A DNA stretch of 64,000 nucleotides from a bacterium (GTDB lineage Bacteria; Vulcanimicrobiota; Vulcanimicrobiia; Vulcanimicrobiales; Vulcanimicrobiaceae): NCBI GenBank assembly GCA_021832345.1, contig JAKBKY010000005.1, forward strand, positions 101,913-165,912, written 5' to 3'. Below the pieces are notes generated by a model, which did no database searches, was not told the origin of the DNA, and saw nothing but the letters and a program-made list of their open reading frames with translations. Positions 1-7,820 of this stretch are shown piece after piece. Position 1 is the stretch's first letter. Every line of letters starts with the position of its first letter. The position numbers and the translations under genes were made by a program.

Positions 1-326
1 CCGGAGACGATCTGCTGCGGATACTCATCCAGCAAGGATCGCTCGGCTGCGATACGCGCCGTGCCTAGCGCCGTGCCGCCGAGTTGCAGCACACGCTCAG
101 CAAGGAGGTCTACCGCCTCTCCGATCTCGCCGGCGGCTTTGTCGAAGAGCAGATGGAGTTGGTAGAACTCCATTCCCGCCACATTCCAATGCGCTTGCTT
201 GCACTGAGTCGCTAAGTCGAGTGCGGTTGCGAGCGAGCTATTGAGAAGCGTGACCAACTGTTCACGTGGTTTCTCGGGCATGTCGATGCGGCTACGATGC
301 TTTGCCAAAGGATGTCCGTTCTTCAT
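1..326 (-). CDS. dps: Dps/ferritin-like DNA-protection protein, C-terminus cut by window edge
   Basis: The first 108 residues of a Dps-family mini-ferritin, which oxidises and stores Fe2+ with H2O2 and protects DNA. The ferroxidase ligands are all visible: His46 (QAHWNV), His58 (LHLLFD), Asp73 and Glu77 (DLLAE), with the same spacing as the classical Dps site formed between two subunits. The start at 326 is set by a strong AGAGGAGG ribosome site 8-13 bases upstream. It lies 78 bp downstream of the phosphomannomutase gene on the same strand. That gap holds a perfect 12-bp palindrome, AACCCATGGGTT (364-375), which could be an operator but matches no regulator I recognise. The remaining roughly 50 residues lie outside the window. 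Confidence 0.9.
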   Translation of the reverse strand, partial: MKNGHPLAKHRSRIDMPEKPREQLVTLLNSSLATALDLATQCKQAHWNVAGMEFYQLHLLFDKAAGEIGEAVDLLAERVLQLGGTALGTARIAAERSLLDEYPQQIVS

Positions 327-404
327 GTCTGTCCTCCTCTAAATTTGGGCATAACCCCGTATGAACCCATGGGTTGCCGGCCGGGTTGCGCCGGGAACAG
401 CCTC

Positions 405-1754
405 CTAGGCGCGAATCAGGGCTAACGCTTCGTCGCGGTGGCGCTCCATGAGTTGCCGGGTATCGCCCTCAACATTAAGGCGCAGCAGGGGCTCGGTATT
501 GGACGGGCGGACGTTCATCCACCAATCCGGGTAGGAGATCGTCACGCCATCGAGTTTGTCGATCCGTGCGTCCCGATAATCCTGCTCGATCGTTGCGAGT
601 TTGGCGTCAACGTCGGCGACGTGGCTGTTGATTTCGCCTGACCGAAAGCGGGTGTCGATCGGCGCGATGACCTCACTGACCGGCCCATCGGCCTCGCTGA
701 ACACCTCCAGGCATTGCAGAAATGCAATCATGCCGGAATCCGCGTACCAGTTATCTTTGAAGTAGAAGTGCCCGCTATGCTCACCGCCGAAGATCACATC
801 TCGCTCGCGCATGATGCGCTTGATGATGGAATGGCCCACTTGGGAGCGGATCGGAATGCCTCCCGAGCGCTCGACGAGTTCGGGAACGCTGCGGCTGCAG
901 ATAAGATTATAGAGAATCCTGGCCCCGGGATGCTTCTTAATGGTCGCCAGAGCGACCAATGCCGTCACGGTGCTGCCGTCGATGAGAGCGCCGTGCTCGT
1001 CCACGATGAACATACGGTCGGCGTCGCCGTCAAACGCCACGCCCAGATCGCAGCCGTGGCGGCGAACGGCCGCTTGGAGATCGAGCATATTCTCAGGCTC
1101 GATGGGACTGGCGGGATGGTTGGGGAAGCGGCCGTCCAGCTCAAAATAGAGCGGAACGATATGGCAGGGCAGATGTCTAAAGACGTAAGGGACGGTCTCT
1201 CCGGCCATGCCGTTGCCGGCGTCGATGGCGATCTTTAGCGGCCGAATGCGCGCAACATCGATGAACGAGAGGCAGTGGGCTGCAAACTCATCGAGGATGT
1301 TGCGGCTCTCAACCTTACCGGCGCGGGCCGCTTTTGGGGGGAGTTCGCCTGCAATGAGCTGGTCCCGGATGGCGCCCAAGCCGTCGGAGAGCGAGATGGC
1401 TTGCGCCTGGGAGCGGGTAAACTTCATCCCGTTATACTGAGCGGGATTGTGGGATGCGGTGATCATCACGCCGCCGTCGTACCCGTACTTGCCCACGGCA
1501 AAGTAGAGGGCATCGGTCGAGACCAGGCCGATGTCGGTGACGTCGGCTCCGGCCTCGGTGGCCCCTTGGGCAAAGGCTTGCATCAGCGCGACCCCGGAGG
1601 GGCGCATATCGCGCCCAATCACGATTCGTTTGGCCGCCAGAAATGTCGCAAAGCAGCGGCCGATCCGGTGGGCGACTTCGTCGTTGAACTCGGACGGATA
1701 TATCCCGCGGACGTCGTAAGACTTGAAGATGGTCGGGTCGAGTGGTGCCTGCAT
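405..1754 (-). CDS. manB: Phosphomannomutase/phosphoglucomutase
   Basis: A 449-residue alpha-D-phosphohexomutase that interconverts hexose-6-P and hexose-1-P for sugar-nucleotide and polysaccharide synthesis. The four family landmarks are in order: phosphoserine loop TASHNP (about residue 100), metal loop DGDADR, sugar-binding loop GGEHSGH and C-terminal phosphate-binding loop RPSNTEP. Length is normal for the ManB/AlgC group; mannose versus glucose preference cannot be read from sequence. The stop codon lies in CCTAGGAGGCTGT, a 13-base match to the end of the MITE at 3603. The start is only 8 bp from the nearest possible start of the divergent SpoIIE phosphatase gene, so the two genes may share a promoter region. 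Confidence 0.93.
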   Translation of the reverse strand: MQAPLDPTIFKSYDVRGIYPSEFNDEVAHRIGRCFATFLAAKRIVIGRDMRPSGVALMQAFAQGATEAGADVTDIGLVSTDALYFAVGKYGYDGGVMITASHNPAQYNGMKFTRSQAQAISLSDGLGAIRDQLIAGELPPKAARAGKVESRNILDEFAAHCLSFIDVARIRPLKIAIDAGNGMAGETVPYVFRHLPCHIVPLYFELDGRFPNHPASPIEPENMLDLQAAVRRHGCDLGVAFDGDADRMFIVDEHGALIDGSTVTALVALATIKKHPGARILYNLICSRSVPELVERSGGIPIRSQVGHSIIKRIMRERDVIFGGEHSGHFYFKDNWYADSGMIAFLQCLEVFSEADGPVSEVIAPIDTRFRSGEINSHVADVDAKLATIEQDYRDARIDKLDGVTISYPDWWMNVRPSNTEPLLRLNVEGDTRQLMERHRDEALALIRA

Positions 1755-1762
1755 GATACTTC

Positions 1763-3211
1763 ATGAGGTTCTCAGCTACACGTGGGGAAACCTCGGGCGC
1801 GCTTGCCGCAGGTGCCTGCGCACATGATCGCGATCCCCTCGTGAGGCAATCGTGGCGTTTGCCCGCGGTCGGTGGGACGCTGGTCTTTACCGTGTTTCTC
1901 GTCGTGGTGCTCGGCTTGGCGGTGCAAGGCGCCTTCGTCACGCGAGTGCAGATCTCGCGAACATTCCATCGGCAGGCTCGCCTCGAGCAAGCACAAATTC
2001 AGCTTGAGGAGTTACGCCGGCTGCAGATCGACGAAGAGAATGCCGTACGCGGTTTCACCATTACGCGCGATCCGTTCTATCGCCAACAGTATCTGGTCGC
2101 GGTGGCGGACTTTGGCCGGCGCCTGGCCGAGATACGTACCGCCCTGCAGAGCGAACATTTAACCGGCGCGATCGAGCGCCTTCGCTGGTACCAATTGGCT
2201 CAACGGGCGTGGCGGGCGGAGGTCGCGGTGCCGCTGCTGGACTATCCGAATCTCCCGTTCCCCGAGACCGCCAAGCGCAGCAAGTTTTACGCAGATTACG
2301 AGGCGCGGATCGCCGACGAGATTCGAACCATTTTGGCGACGCGCAGCGCCTATCTCGCCCGCAGCACACAGGAACAGATCAACAGGACCCTCTACGTGCG
2401 AGCCTTCTGGCTCCTGCTTTTCGGCGTGCTGGCGATTCTCTTTAATGCGTACCGCTCTCGCACCAGCCGGGAGCTTGAAGAGGAGCGCTCGATCACGCAG
2501 GTGTTGCAACGCGCGTTTCGCAGCGAGCACGTTCCGTTGCCCAACAGTGATGTCGGCAGCGCCTATGCGGCGGCATCCAGCCATCTCGCCGTAGGTGGGG
2601 ACGTCTTCGATGTCTATCGGTTATCCGAATCACTGGCGCTCATTTTGATCGCCGACGTTAGCGGCAAAGGGGTCGACGCGGCCGTCTTGACCGCGTTTAT
2701 CAAGTTCACCATGCGGGGAATCGCGCTGCGCAGGCGTGATCCCGGCGCGATGCTCTCGGAGTTTAACGGGGCGTTTGCTTATACGGTCAGCAATCCGTAC
2801 CTGTTCGTTTCGATGTTTGTGGGAATACTGGATACGGAGCGTCTGTCGTTGCGCTACGCCTCCGCCGGGCACGACTCGGCTTTTATCCGGCGCGCGGACG
2901 GGGTAGAGCAACTAGAGGTCACCGGACCGATCTTGGGGGTCATGGAAGAACAGTTCGAAAGCCGGGTTCTCCAGCTTGCCGACGGTGATGTCATAGTGCT
3001 GGCAACCGACGGCTTGACTGAAGCGCGGGATCGCCACGGCGATATGTTGGAAGGAAAAGGAGCTATGGATCTCATCGCGCAGGCGAATCCTCAACCGCAG
3101 CGGTTAGCCGACGAACTGGCCGCGCGTGTGCGGGCGGTGGCGGGCAACCGCATGCGGGACGATCTGGCCATTCTGGCCATTCGAGTTCATGCGAAGGGAA
3201 CTGCGCAATGA
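1763..3211 (+). CDS. Membrane CHASE3-type sensor with SpoIIE/RsbU PP2C phosphatase domain
   Basis: A 482-residue protein predicted to dephosphorylate a Ser/Thr-phosphorylated anti-anti-sigma factor in response to an external signal. A transmembrane helix (about 36-59) is followed by a helical extracytoplasmic CHASE3-like segment containing EENAVRGF, a second membrane helix (about 209-229) and a PP2C-type domain with GGDVFDV, IADVSGKGVDAA and the metal aspartate in LATDGLTEARD. No anti-sigma partner is nearby. The start is uncertain: ATG 1763 has no clear ribosome site, and GTG 1841 or TTG 1859 would still retain both membrane helices. The stop overlaps the next gene by ATGA, suggesting co-translation. 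Confidence 0.85.
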   Translation: MRFSATRGETSGALAAGACAHDRDPLVRQSWRLPAVGGTLVFTVFLVVVLGLAVQGAFVTRVQISRTFHRQARLEQAQIQLEELRRLQIDEENAVRGFTITRDPFYRQQYLVAVADFGRRLAEIRTALQSEHLTGAIERLRWYQLAQRAWRAEVAVPLLDYPNLPFPETAKRSKFYADYEARIADEIRTILATRSAYLARSTQEQINRTLYVRAFWLLLFGVLAILFNAYRSRTSRELEEERSITQVLQRAFRSEHVPLPNSDVGSAYAAASSHLAVGGDVFDVYRLSESLALILIADVSGKGVDAAVLTAFIKFTMRGIALRRRDPGAMLSEFNGAFAYTVSNPYLFVSMFVGILDTERLSLRYASAGHDSAFIRRADGVEQLEVTGPILGVMEEQFESRVLQLADGDVIVLATDGLTEARDRHGDMLEGKGAMDLIAQANPQPQRLADELAARVRAVAGNRMRDDLAILAIRVHAKGTAQ

Positions 3212-3606
3212 GGCGCTTGCTTCGCCTAAGCGTTATCGTTCTGACGTCTCTTGCCTTGCTGGGTGCGATGCACGTTGGAAGGCAGGCTTCCGGCTGCCGC
3301 CTGCGACCCGGCAGCAATGTGATGCTCTACGGCGGACCGGACGACCCCGACGTCTTCTTGTGGGATTCGCCGATGGACCTGGCCGCCTATCATACCGACT
3401 CTTACGATGCGGCTCGCTCGATGCTGGGTCATGCCATCGTGGTTACGGGAGGCACCCACGGCGTCGTGGTCATGTGCCTGCCGCATTTCGTGCATCGTGA
3501 AGCCGGTTTCGATGATGCCGTGCGCGTACTGCTTGGCGATGGCCCCTATCGGGGGCGCGTCGGCTGGGTCTTTGCGGGGGATCTCCGCGCTGTTTCACGC
3601 CCCTAG
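3208..3606 (+). CDS. Small secreted protein of unknown function
   Basis: A 132-residue protein with an N-terminal signal sequence (RRLLRLSVIVLTSLALLGA) that starts inside the stop codon of the SpoIIE phosphatase gene. The mature part contains GSNVMLYGG, followed by VVVMCLPHFV and GRVGWVFAGDLR, a pattern like a bacterial SH3-type barrel fold, though I would not assign the family firmly. Translational coupling suggests it works with the phosphatase, for example as a periplasmic ligand sensor for the CHASE3 domain; that is inference. Its TAG stop is part of the CTAG target into which the adjacent MITE inserted. Confidence 0.6.
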   Translation: MRRLLRLSVIVLTSLALLGAMHVGRQASGCRLRPGSNVMLYGGPDDPDVFLWDSPMDLAAYHTDSYDAARSMLGHAIVVTGGTHGVVVMCLPHFVHREAGFDDAVRVLLGDGPYRGRVGWVFAGDLRAVSRP

Positions 3607-3772
3607 GAGGCTGTCGGAGTTCAGCACGCTTCCGTCTTTGGGCCGCCTTTTGCCCGAATACTTCGTTATCTCATCAGTCACGAAGCTACGGCTTCGCTCC
3701 TTCTTCGCGCTTCGTCTCCGAACAAAATTCGGCGCCAAATCCGAAAACAGCGTAACTCCGACAGCCTCCTAG
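3603..3772. mobile_element. MITE, 162 bp plus CTAG target duplications
   Basis: A non-coding element with perfect 15-bp terminal inverted repeats, GAGGCTGTCGGAGTT at 3607-3621 and its reverse complement at 3754-3768. It is flanked on both sides by CTAG (3603-3606 and 3769-3772), read as a 4-bp target-site duplication. The inverted similarity continues imperfectly inward (CTTCCGTCTTTGG against TTTTCGGATTTGG). No reading frame of note is inside. CTAG duplications are typical of IS5-type transposases, so an IS5-like element probably mobilised it in trans; no such transposase is in the window. Confidence 0.7.
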
Positions 3773-3791
3773 CGCCGCGGTTATAAGGGTA

Positions 3792-3812
3792 CCTGGATTT
3801 ATCGAGGCGCCC
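3792..3812 (-). repeat. Copy 1 of a 21-22-nt dispersed repeat, over the btuD stop codon
   Basis: On the minus strand this reads AGGGCGCCTCGATAAATCC and continues AGG, identical over 22 nt to copies at 32584-32604 and 32726-32746. It supplies the last codons (Arg-Ala-Pro-Arg) and the TAA stop of the ATPase gene. The same residues and stop end the histidine kinase gene at 32597. Confidence 0.75.
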
Positions 3813-4578
3813 TTAAGCGGGGGAAGACGAATGTCTGGCCGCTTGGTGTGCGCACCGTCTCCATCCCTATCCCGTAGGCAGCCTCAAGCCACGATCCGGC
3901 GAGTACGTGCTCCGGTGTGTCGTCGGCCAGCAGGCGACCGCAGCCCAAGAGCAGCAGGCGGTCGGCATACGCCGCAGCGTCGTTGAGATCGTGGAGCGCG
4001 CAGACGATCGTCTTGCCGGCACGGGCGAGGGACCGTAAGAGATCGAGGATTTGATGCGCGACGCGAACGTCGAGATGGCTTGTGGGCTCGTCGAGAAGCA
4101 GAATCGGGGCTTCTTGCGCTAAGGCGAGCGCCAACCACACGCGTTGCCGCTCGCCGCTGGAGAGCGTAGCGAATCGCCGATCTGCATAACCATTCATCGC
4201 TACGATAGCGAGTGCGTCATCGATCGCCGTGCAATCCTCTTGCGTTTCGTACCACTCCCACCACCGATGGAACGCGTAACGAGCGGTGGCGACCACCTCG
4301 CGTACGGAGAGCCCGTCGCTGGGCTCCTCGTCGGCTGCCACAAAGGCGATTCGACGAGCGCGTAGGCGCGCATCGAGCTCTCGCAACGGCGCTTCGTCGA
4401 CGAGGAGCGTTCCGTGATCCGCTACACGCAGTCCGGCGATCGTCCGTAAGAGCGTGGTCTTCCCAACGCCGTTTGGTCCGAGTACCGCCGTGAAGCTGGC
4501 GCGCTCGATCTGGAAGCTGACGTCCTCGAGCAGGCGCCGGGAACCGATGTCCAACGTGAGATTGCGCGCCCGGATCAT
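3799..4578 (-). CDS. btuD: Cobalamin ABC importer ATP-binding protein
   Basis: A 259-residue FepC/BtuD-type ATPase powering the adjacent permease. Visible motifs are Walker A GPNGVGKTTLL (about residues 34-44), ABC signature LSSGERQRV, Walker B ILLLDEPTSHLD and the H-loop histidine in CALHDLND. The start ATG (4578) overlaps the permease stop as ATGA; longer upstream readings run through the permease in the wrong frame and lack family similarity. The last residues are encoded by a dispersed repeat, so the natural C-terminus may have been replaced. B12 specificity is inferred from the riboswitch upstream of the co-directional btuB. Confidence 0.9.
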   Translation of the reverse strand: MIRARNLTLDIGSRRLLEDVSFQIERASFTAVLGPNGVGKTTLLRTIAGLRVADHGTLLVDEAPLRELDARLRARRIAFVAADEEPSDGLSVREVVATARYAFHRWWEWYETQEDCTAIDDALAIVAMNGYADRRFATLSSGERQRVWLALALAQEAPILLLDEPTSHLDVRVAHQILDLLRSLARAGKTIVCALHDLNDAAAYADRLLLLGCGRLLADDTPEHVLAGSWLEAAYGIGMETVRTPSGQTFVFPRLRAPR

Positions 4579-5507
4579 GTGCGGCGCTCCTTCGAGCGCA
4601 GGTAGAGCACGAGAAACGTGGGGACGCCGACGAATGCCAGCAGTACGCCGATCGGCAGCTCCGAGGGGGCGACGATCGTGCGGCTCACGGCATCGGCAAG
4701 CGTACAGAGCGCAACGCCAAGCAGCGCCGAGGCAACGACAACGGTGCGAACGTCTGCCCCCACGACGCGGCGAGCCAGATGCGGGACGATCAGTCCAAGG
4801 AAACCGATGATGCCGGCCAGTGCTACTGCGCTTGCCGTGAGGAGTGATGCGGCGGCGAGGACGACCCATTGCGTGCGTGCGACATTGACGCCGACGGCGT
4901 GGGCGCGCAGCTCGCCGATGCGTAGCGCGTTCATCGCCGGCGCCGCAGCAAACGCCAGTGCGGTGCCGACGATCGTATACGGTAGGGCCATCGCCAGATC
5001 GTGCCAACCGCGGCCTGCCATGGAACCGGCCAACCAGGCGAGGATGGCCTCGGCTTCGTCCGCGGTATGGGTGCGCGCCAGCACGAGTGCGACGAGCGCC
5101 GAGAAGAGCGCGGAGATCGAGATGCCGGCCAAGATCAGTCGGTTGGCGTCGAGCCCGCTGCCGCGTCGCGCCAGTGCCGCTACCAGGAACGCCGTTGCCA
5201 GCCCGGCGACGAAGCCGATGGCCGGATACAGCGGTGCCGCTAGGCCCAACGCCACTGCGAGCGCAATGGCCGCTGCCGCTCCGGCGCTCGTGCCGGTGAG
5301 GTAGGGATCGACCAGGGGGTTGCGCAGCAGGCCTTGGAGGAGAGCTCCGGCGATAGCCAGGGCCGCGCCGACAAGCGCAGCGACAGCAACTCTAGGCAAG
5401 CGGAGTTGCCACAGGATGATCGCGACCACGCCGTGTGCGTGTGGATGCAGGAGCGCATACAGTAAGGCGCCAGGCGGCACCCAGGTGCCGCCGACCAGCA
5501 GGCCCAC
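4575..5507 (-). CDS. btuC: Cobalamin ABC importer permease (BtuC/FecCD family)
   Basis: A polytopic inner-membrane permease of the BtuC family with about nine to ten hydrophobic helices and the family feature LVDPYLTGTSAGAAAA, plus GIIGFLGLIVPHLARRVVG near the coupling helix. Only a GTG at 5507 is available as a start, and it falls inside what should be helix 1: in-frame sequence upstream still codes for RLAALTLVALAAAS, but no ATG, GTG or TTG precedes it before the reading frame enters the end of btuB. Either translation begins at an unusual codon, translation is coupled to btuB, or helix 1 is shortened. The stop overlaps btuD. Confidence 0.85.
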   Translation of the reverse strand: MGLLVGGTWVPPGALLYALLHPHAHGVVAIILWQLRLPRVAVAALVGAALAIAGALLQGLLRNPLVDPYLTGTSAGAAAAIALAVALGLAAPLYPAIGFVAGLATAFLVAALARRGSGLDANRLILAGISISALFSALVALVLARTHTADEAEAILAWLAGSMAGRGWHDLAMALPYTIVGTALAFAAAPAMNALRIGELRAHAVGVNVARTQWVVLAAASLLTASAVALAGIIGFLGLIVPHLARRVVGADVRTVVVASALLGVALCTLADAVSRTIVAPSELPIGVLLAFVGVPTFLVLYLRSKERRT

Positions 5508-5551
5508 GCTCGCGGCGGCCAGCGCGACGAGCGTGAGTGCCGCTAGGCGAC

Positions 5552-7438
5552 CTAACGTATACCGAGCTCCAACGCGAAGCTGCGCCCCGGCATCGGGTAG
5601 CCGAGAATTTCGGCATAGCGATCGTTCCCGAGGTTATAGCCCCGTAGGCTCGCGATGAGATGCTTGGAGAGGCGCGCTCGTATGTAGGCATCGACGCGGC
5701 CATACTCCGAGGCTTGCTCGAAGTACGGGATTGTCGCATTGTAGGGGCTACGCGCGCCCTCCTCATGAAAGCGCACCCCAATCGCATCGATGCGCGCGTT
5801 TGGCGCTCCGAGGTAGACGACCGACAGATTGGTTTGCACGACCGGCCCTCTGTTAGGGATGCGCAGCCCGGTCGTTAGATTCTGGGCGCGATAGAGATCA
5901 GTCAGATTGAGCCGCGTGACGAAATGGTGAAACGGATGCGTGTGCGCGTCGAGCGTGAAGCCGGCGATGAGTGCGCGGCCGATATTCTGCGGCAAGAAGT
6001 TTTGATCCAAGACGATGAGGTTCTTGCCGCTCGTTTCAAACCAGCCGAGGGAGACGTCGGCCGACGGCGACTTGCCGGCAAGCGTGAGGTCTCCGACGGT
6101 CGTGCGCTCCGGGACCAGGTTCGGATTTGAGAAACCGGGATAGTAGAGGTCTTCGACCGTCGGGGCGCGGAAGGCCGTGGCCGCATTGGCTTTGAGTGCC
6201 AGGGCATTGGAGAGCCGGACGATACCGCCGATCGACGGTGAAAAGGCTCCTCCAACGGCGCCGTCACGCTCGCCGCGCAGACCGAGGTAAAGGCTGTTAC
6301 CGCGGATCGAGCGCCAATCGCGTTCGACGTATGCGGCGCTCTGGGCGTATGGATAGGTGCTAATGTCGCCGAAACCGTCGTCGATCCGAGCCGTGCCGCG
6401 AGCCAAATCCACGCCGTAGATCATGCGTCCGCGGCCGTTCTTAACGACGTTACGGATATTGGTTTCCAGGCGACGGTCAAAGAGAAGCTGCGCGAAGGGT
6501 GTCGTCGAGGGAGCGTTGTAGCACGTCGAATCGACCGGCGTGTTACAGGTATACGCAAGATCGTAGGCCGCACCGGAGAGATCGAGCGTAGTGACGGCAT
6601 TCTTGGAGCGATGGGCAAGGCTCAGGTGGGCGTTGCGCATCCGGTCGTTCTCTCGGCTCGTGAGCGAGAGCGGCCCGAAGAGGTCGCTGCCGGGAACGCC
6701 GAGCGTCTGCTGGATGTATCCGGCAGTCAGTCGGGCTTGCAGCGAGCCGATGCGCCGGCCGTATGAGAGCTGGGCGCTGGTGTTGGCTGCATCATCGTTC
6801 GGGCGTACCGTTCCGTCAGGGAGTCCATAGTTGTTGGCGGCGATGCTGCGTGCGAAGGAGAAGATCGGCGAGGAGATTTGCAGTGACCGGCTGCCGAACG
6901 AACCAACGCCGGCCTGTGCGCTCGCCGGTCCGTGGTCTGACGTAATGATGTTGATCACACCACCGATGGAGCCCGATCCATATAGCGTCGAACCGCCGCC
7001 CTCGACGACTTCGATGCGGCGAATCCCGTTGGTTGGAATCTCATTGAGATTAAGACTATCGATCTGTCCGCCCGGCAGCGGCACTCCATTGAGCAGTACG
7101 AGGACTTGGGAGCTTGAACTGCCGCGAATGCCGATTTGCGCAAAGGAGCCGACCGGTCCATAACTTTCCACCGAGACGCCTGGAACGTCTTGCAGCGCTT
7201 GCGCAATCGTCTGATACCCGTTACGTACAAGTTGCGCGTGAGTGACGACAAAGGTCGTGCGAGCAGCATTGGGGAGTCGTTCCGCAAACCGGTCGCTCGT
7301 CACCACACGAGCGATGGTGACAACGGGAGTCGCAGAAGGGCTGGGAGTGGGAGTGGGAGTGGCGGCGCTCGCAAGGCGAGTGACGGCAAAAAACGTAGCT
7401 GCGAGCCCAAGCGCGCGCAGCATCGAGGTGCGATGCAT
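5552..7438 (-). CDS. btuB: TonB-dependent vitamin B12 outer-membrane receptor
   Basis: A 628-residue TonB-dependent receptor. A signal peptide (RALGLAATFFAVTRLASA) is followed by a short TPTPTPSPS linker. The plug domain (about residues 50-170) contains IAQALQDVPGVSVE, GIRGSSSSQVLVLLNG and VEVVEGGGSTLYGSGSIGG; the rest is a beta-barrel with FRAPTVEDLYYPGFSNPNL. It ends in an aromatic-containing beta-signal-like strand, SFALELGIR. The start at 7438 is preferred over longer readings because those run into the cobalamin riboswitch and lack a signal peptide. Substrate assignment rests on the riboswitch and linked btuCDF. No tonB or exbBD gene is in the window. Confidence 0.92.
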   Translation of the reverse strand: MHRTSMLRALGLAATFFAVTRLASAATPTPTPSPSATPVVTIARVVTSDRFAERLPNAARTTFVVTHAQLVRNGYQTIAQALQDVPGVSVESYGPVGSFAQIGIRGSSSSQVLVLLNGVPLPGGQIDSLNLNEIPTNGIRRIEVVEGGGSTLYGSGSIGGVINIITSDHGPASAQAGVGSFGSRSLQISSPIFSFARSIAANNYGLPDGTVRPNDDAANTSAQLSYGRRIGSLQARLTAGYIQQTLGVPGSDLFGPLSLTSRENDRMRNAHLSLAHRSKNAVTTLDLSGAAYDLAYTCNTPVDSTCYNAPSTTPFAQLLFDRRLETNIRNVVKNGRGRMIYGVDLARGTARIDDGFGDISTYPYAQSAAYVERDWRSIRGNSLYLGLRGERDGAVGGAFSPSIGGIVRLSNALALKANAATAFRAPTVEDLYYPGFSNPNLVPERTTVGDLTLAGKSPSADVSLGWFETSGKNLIVLDQNFLPQNIGRALIAGFTLDAHTHPFHHFVTRLNLTDLYRAQNLTTGLRIPNRGPVVQTNLSVVYLGAPNARIDAIGVRFHEEGARSPYNATIPYFEQASEYGRVDAYIRARLSKHLIASLRGYNLGNDRYAEILGYPMPGRSFALELGIR

Positions 7439-7480
7439 GAGGTAAACCTTTCCCTTGACGCGAGGAGTGGTGCGTTGATC

Positions 7481-7623
7481 GGTTTGCATCGGTATCCTGA
7501 CTCGCGGATCGGTGCCTTCGTGCCCGTGCCTTCCCACCGCAGATGCGGCAGTGGCGTTCGGGCGGCTCCCCGCTTACAGTGGCGCGACCGTGCCGGCGTC
7601 TCACCGGCTTCCCGCGCAAACCC
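7481..7623 (-). ncRNA. Cobalamin riboswitch controlling btuB(CD)
   Basis: Read on the minus strand, the leader shows the conserved B12 aptamer elements in order: GCGGGAAGCCGGTGAGA, then CGCCACTGTAAGCGGGGAG, CGCCACTG, GTGGGAAGGC, and the B12 box GAGTCAGGATACC. The closing P1 helix is visible as GGGTTTGC (7616-7623) pairing with GCAAACC (7481-7487). The aptamer ends 42 bp before the btuB start codon, so the expression platform probably acts at the btuB ribosome site. No U-tract terminator is apparent between the aptamer and btuB. Confidence 0.93.
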
Positions 7624-7820
7624 GTCGGTATGGTACGCGCAAGCAGGCGACTCTTCCTGGTCGGTGAACGCTGGGCCGCCGTGAACAATGCGCTTGGTGT
7701 CGTCGCACGCGCGACCGGCGAGGGGGAAACGCTCGTCGCCCTCGGTCTCGCGTGCCTGCGCGCCGGTGTTGTGCGCGTACAAGAGCGCGCCGGTGCCCTT
7801 CTCGTCGAGGCCTGCGCTTC

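Noticed and set aside
5392..5787. Minus-strand frame between btuB and btuC
   Set aside because: It lies fully inside btuB/btuC in another frame and has no recognisable domain.
7624..7820. Second cobalamin riboswitch for btuF on the plus strand
   Set aside because: No B12 box or GCCACTG elements on the plus strand in this stretch.
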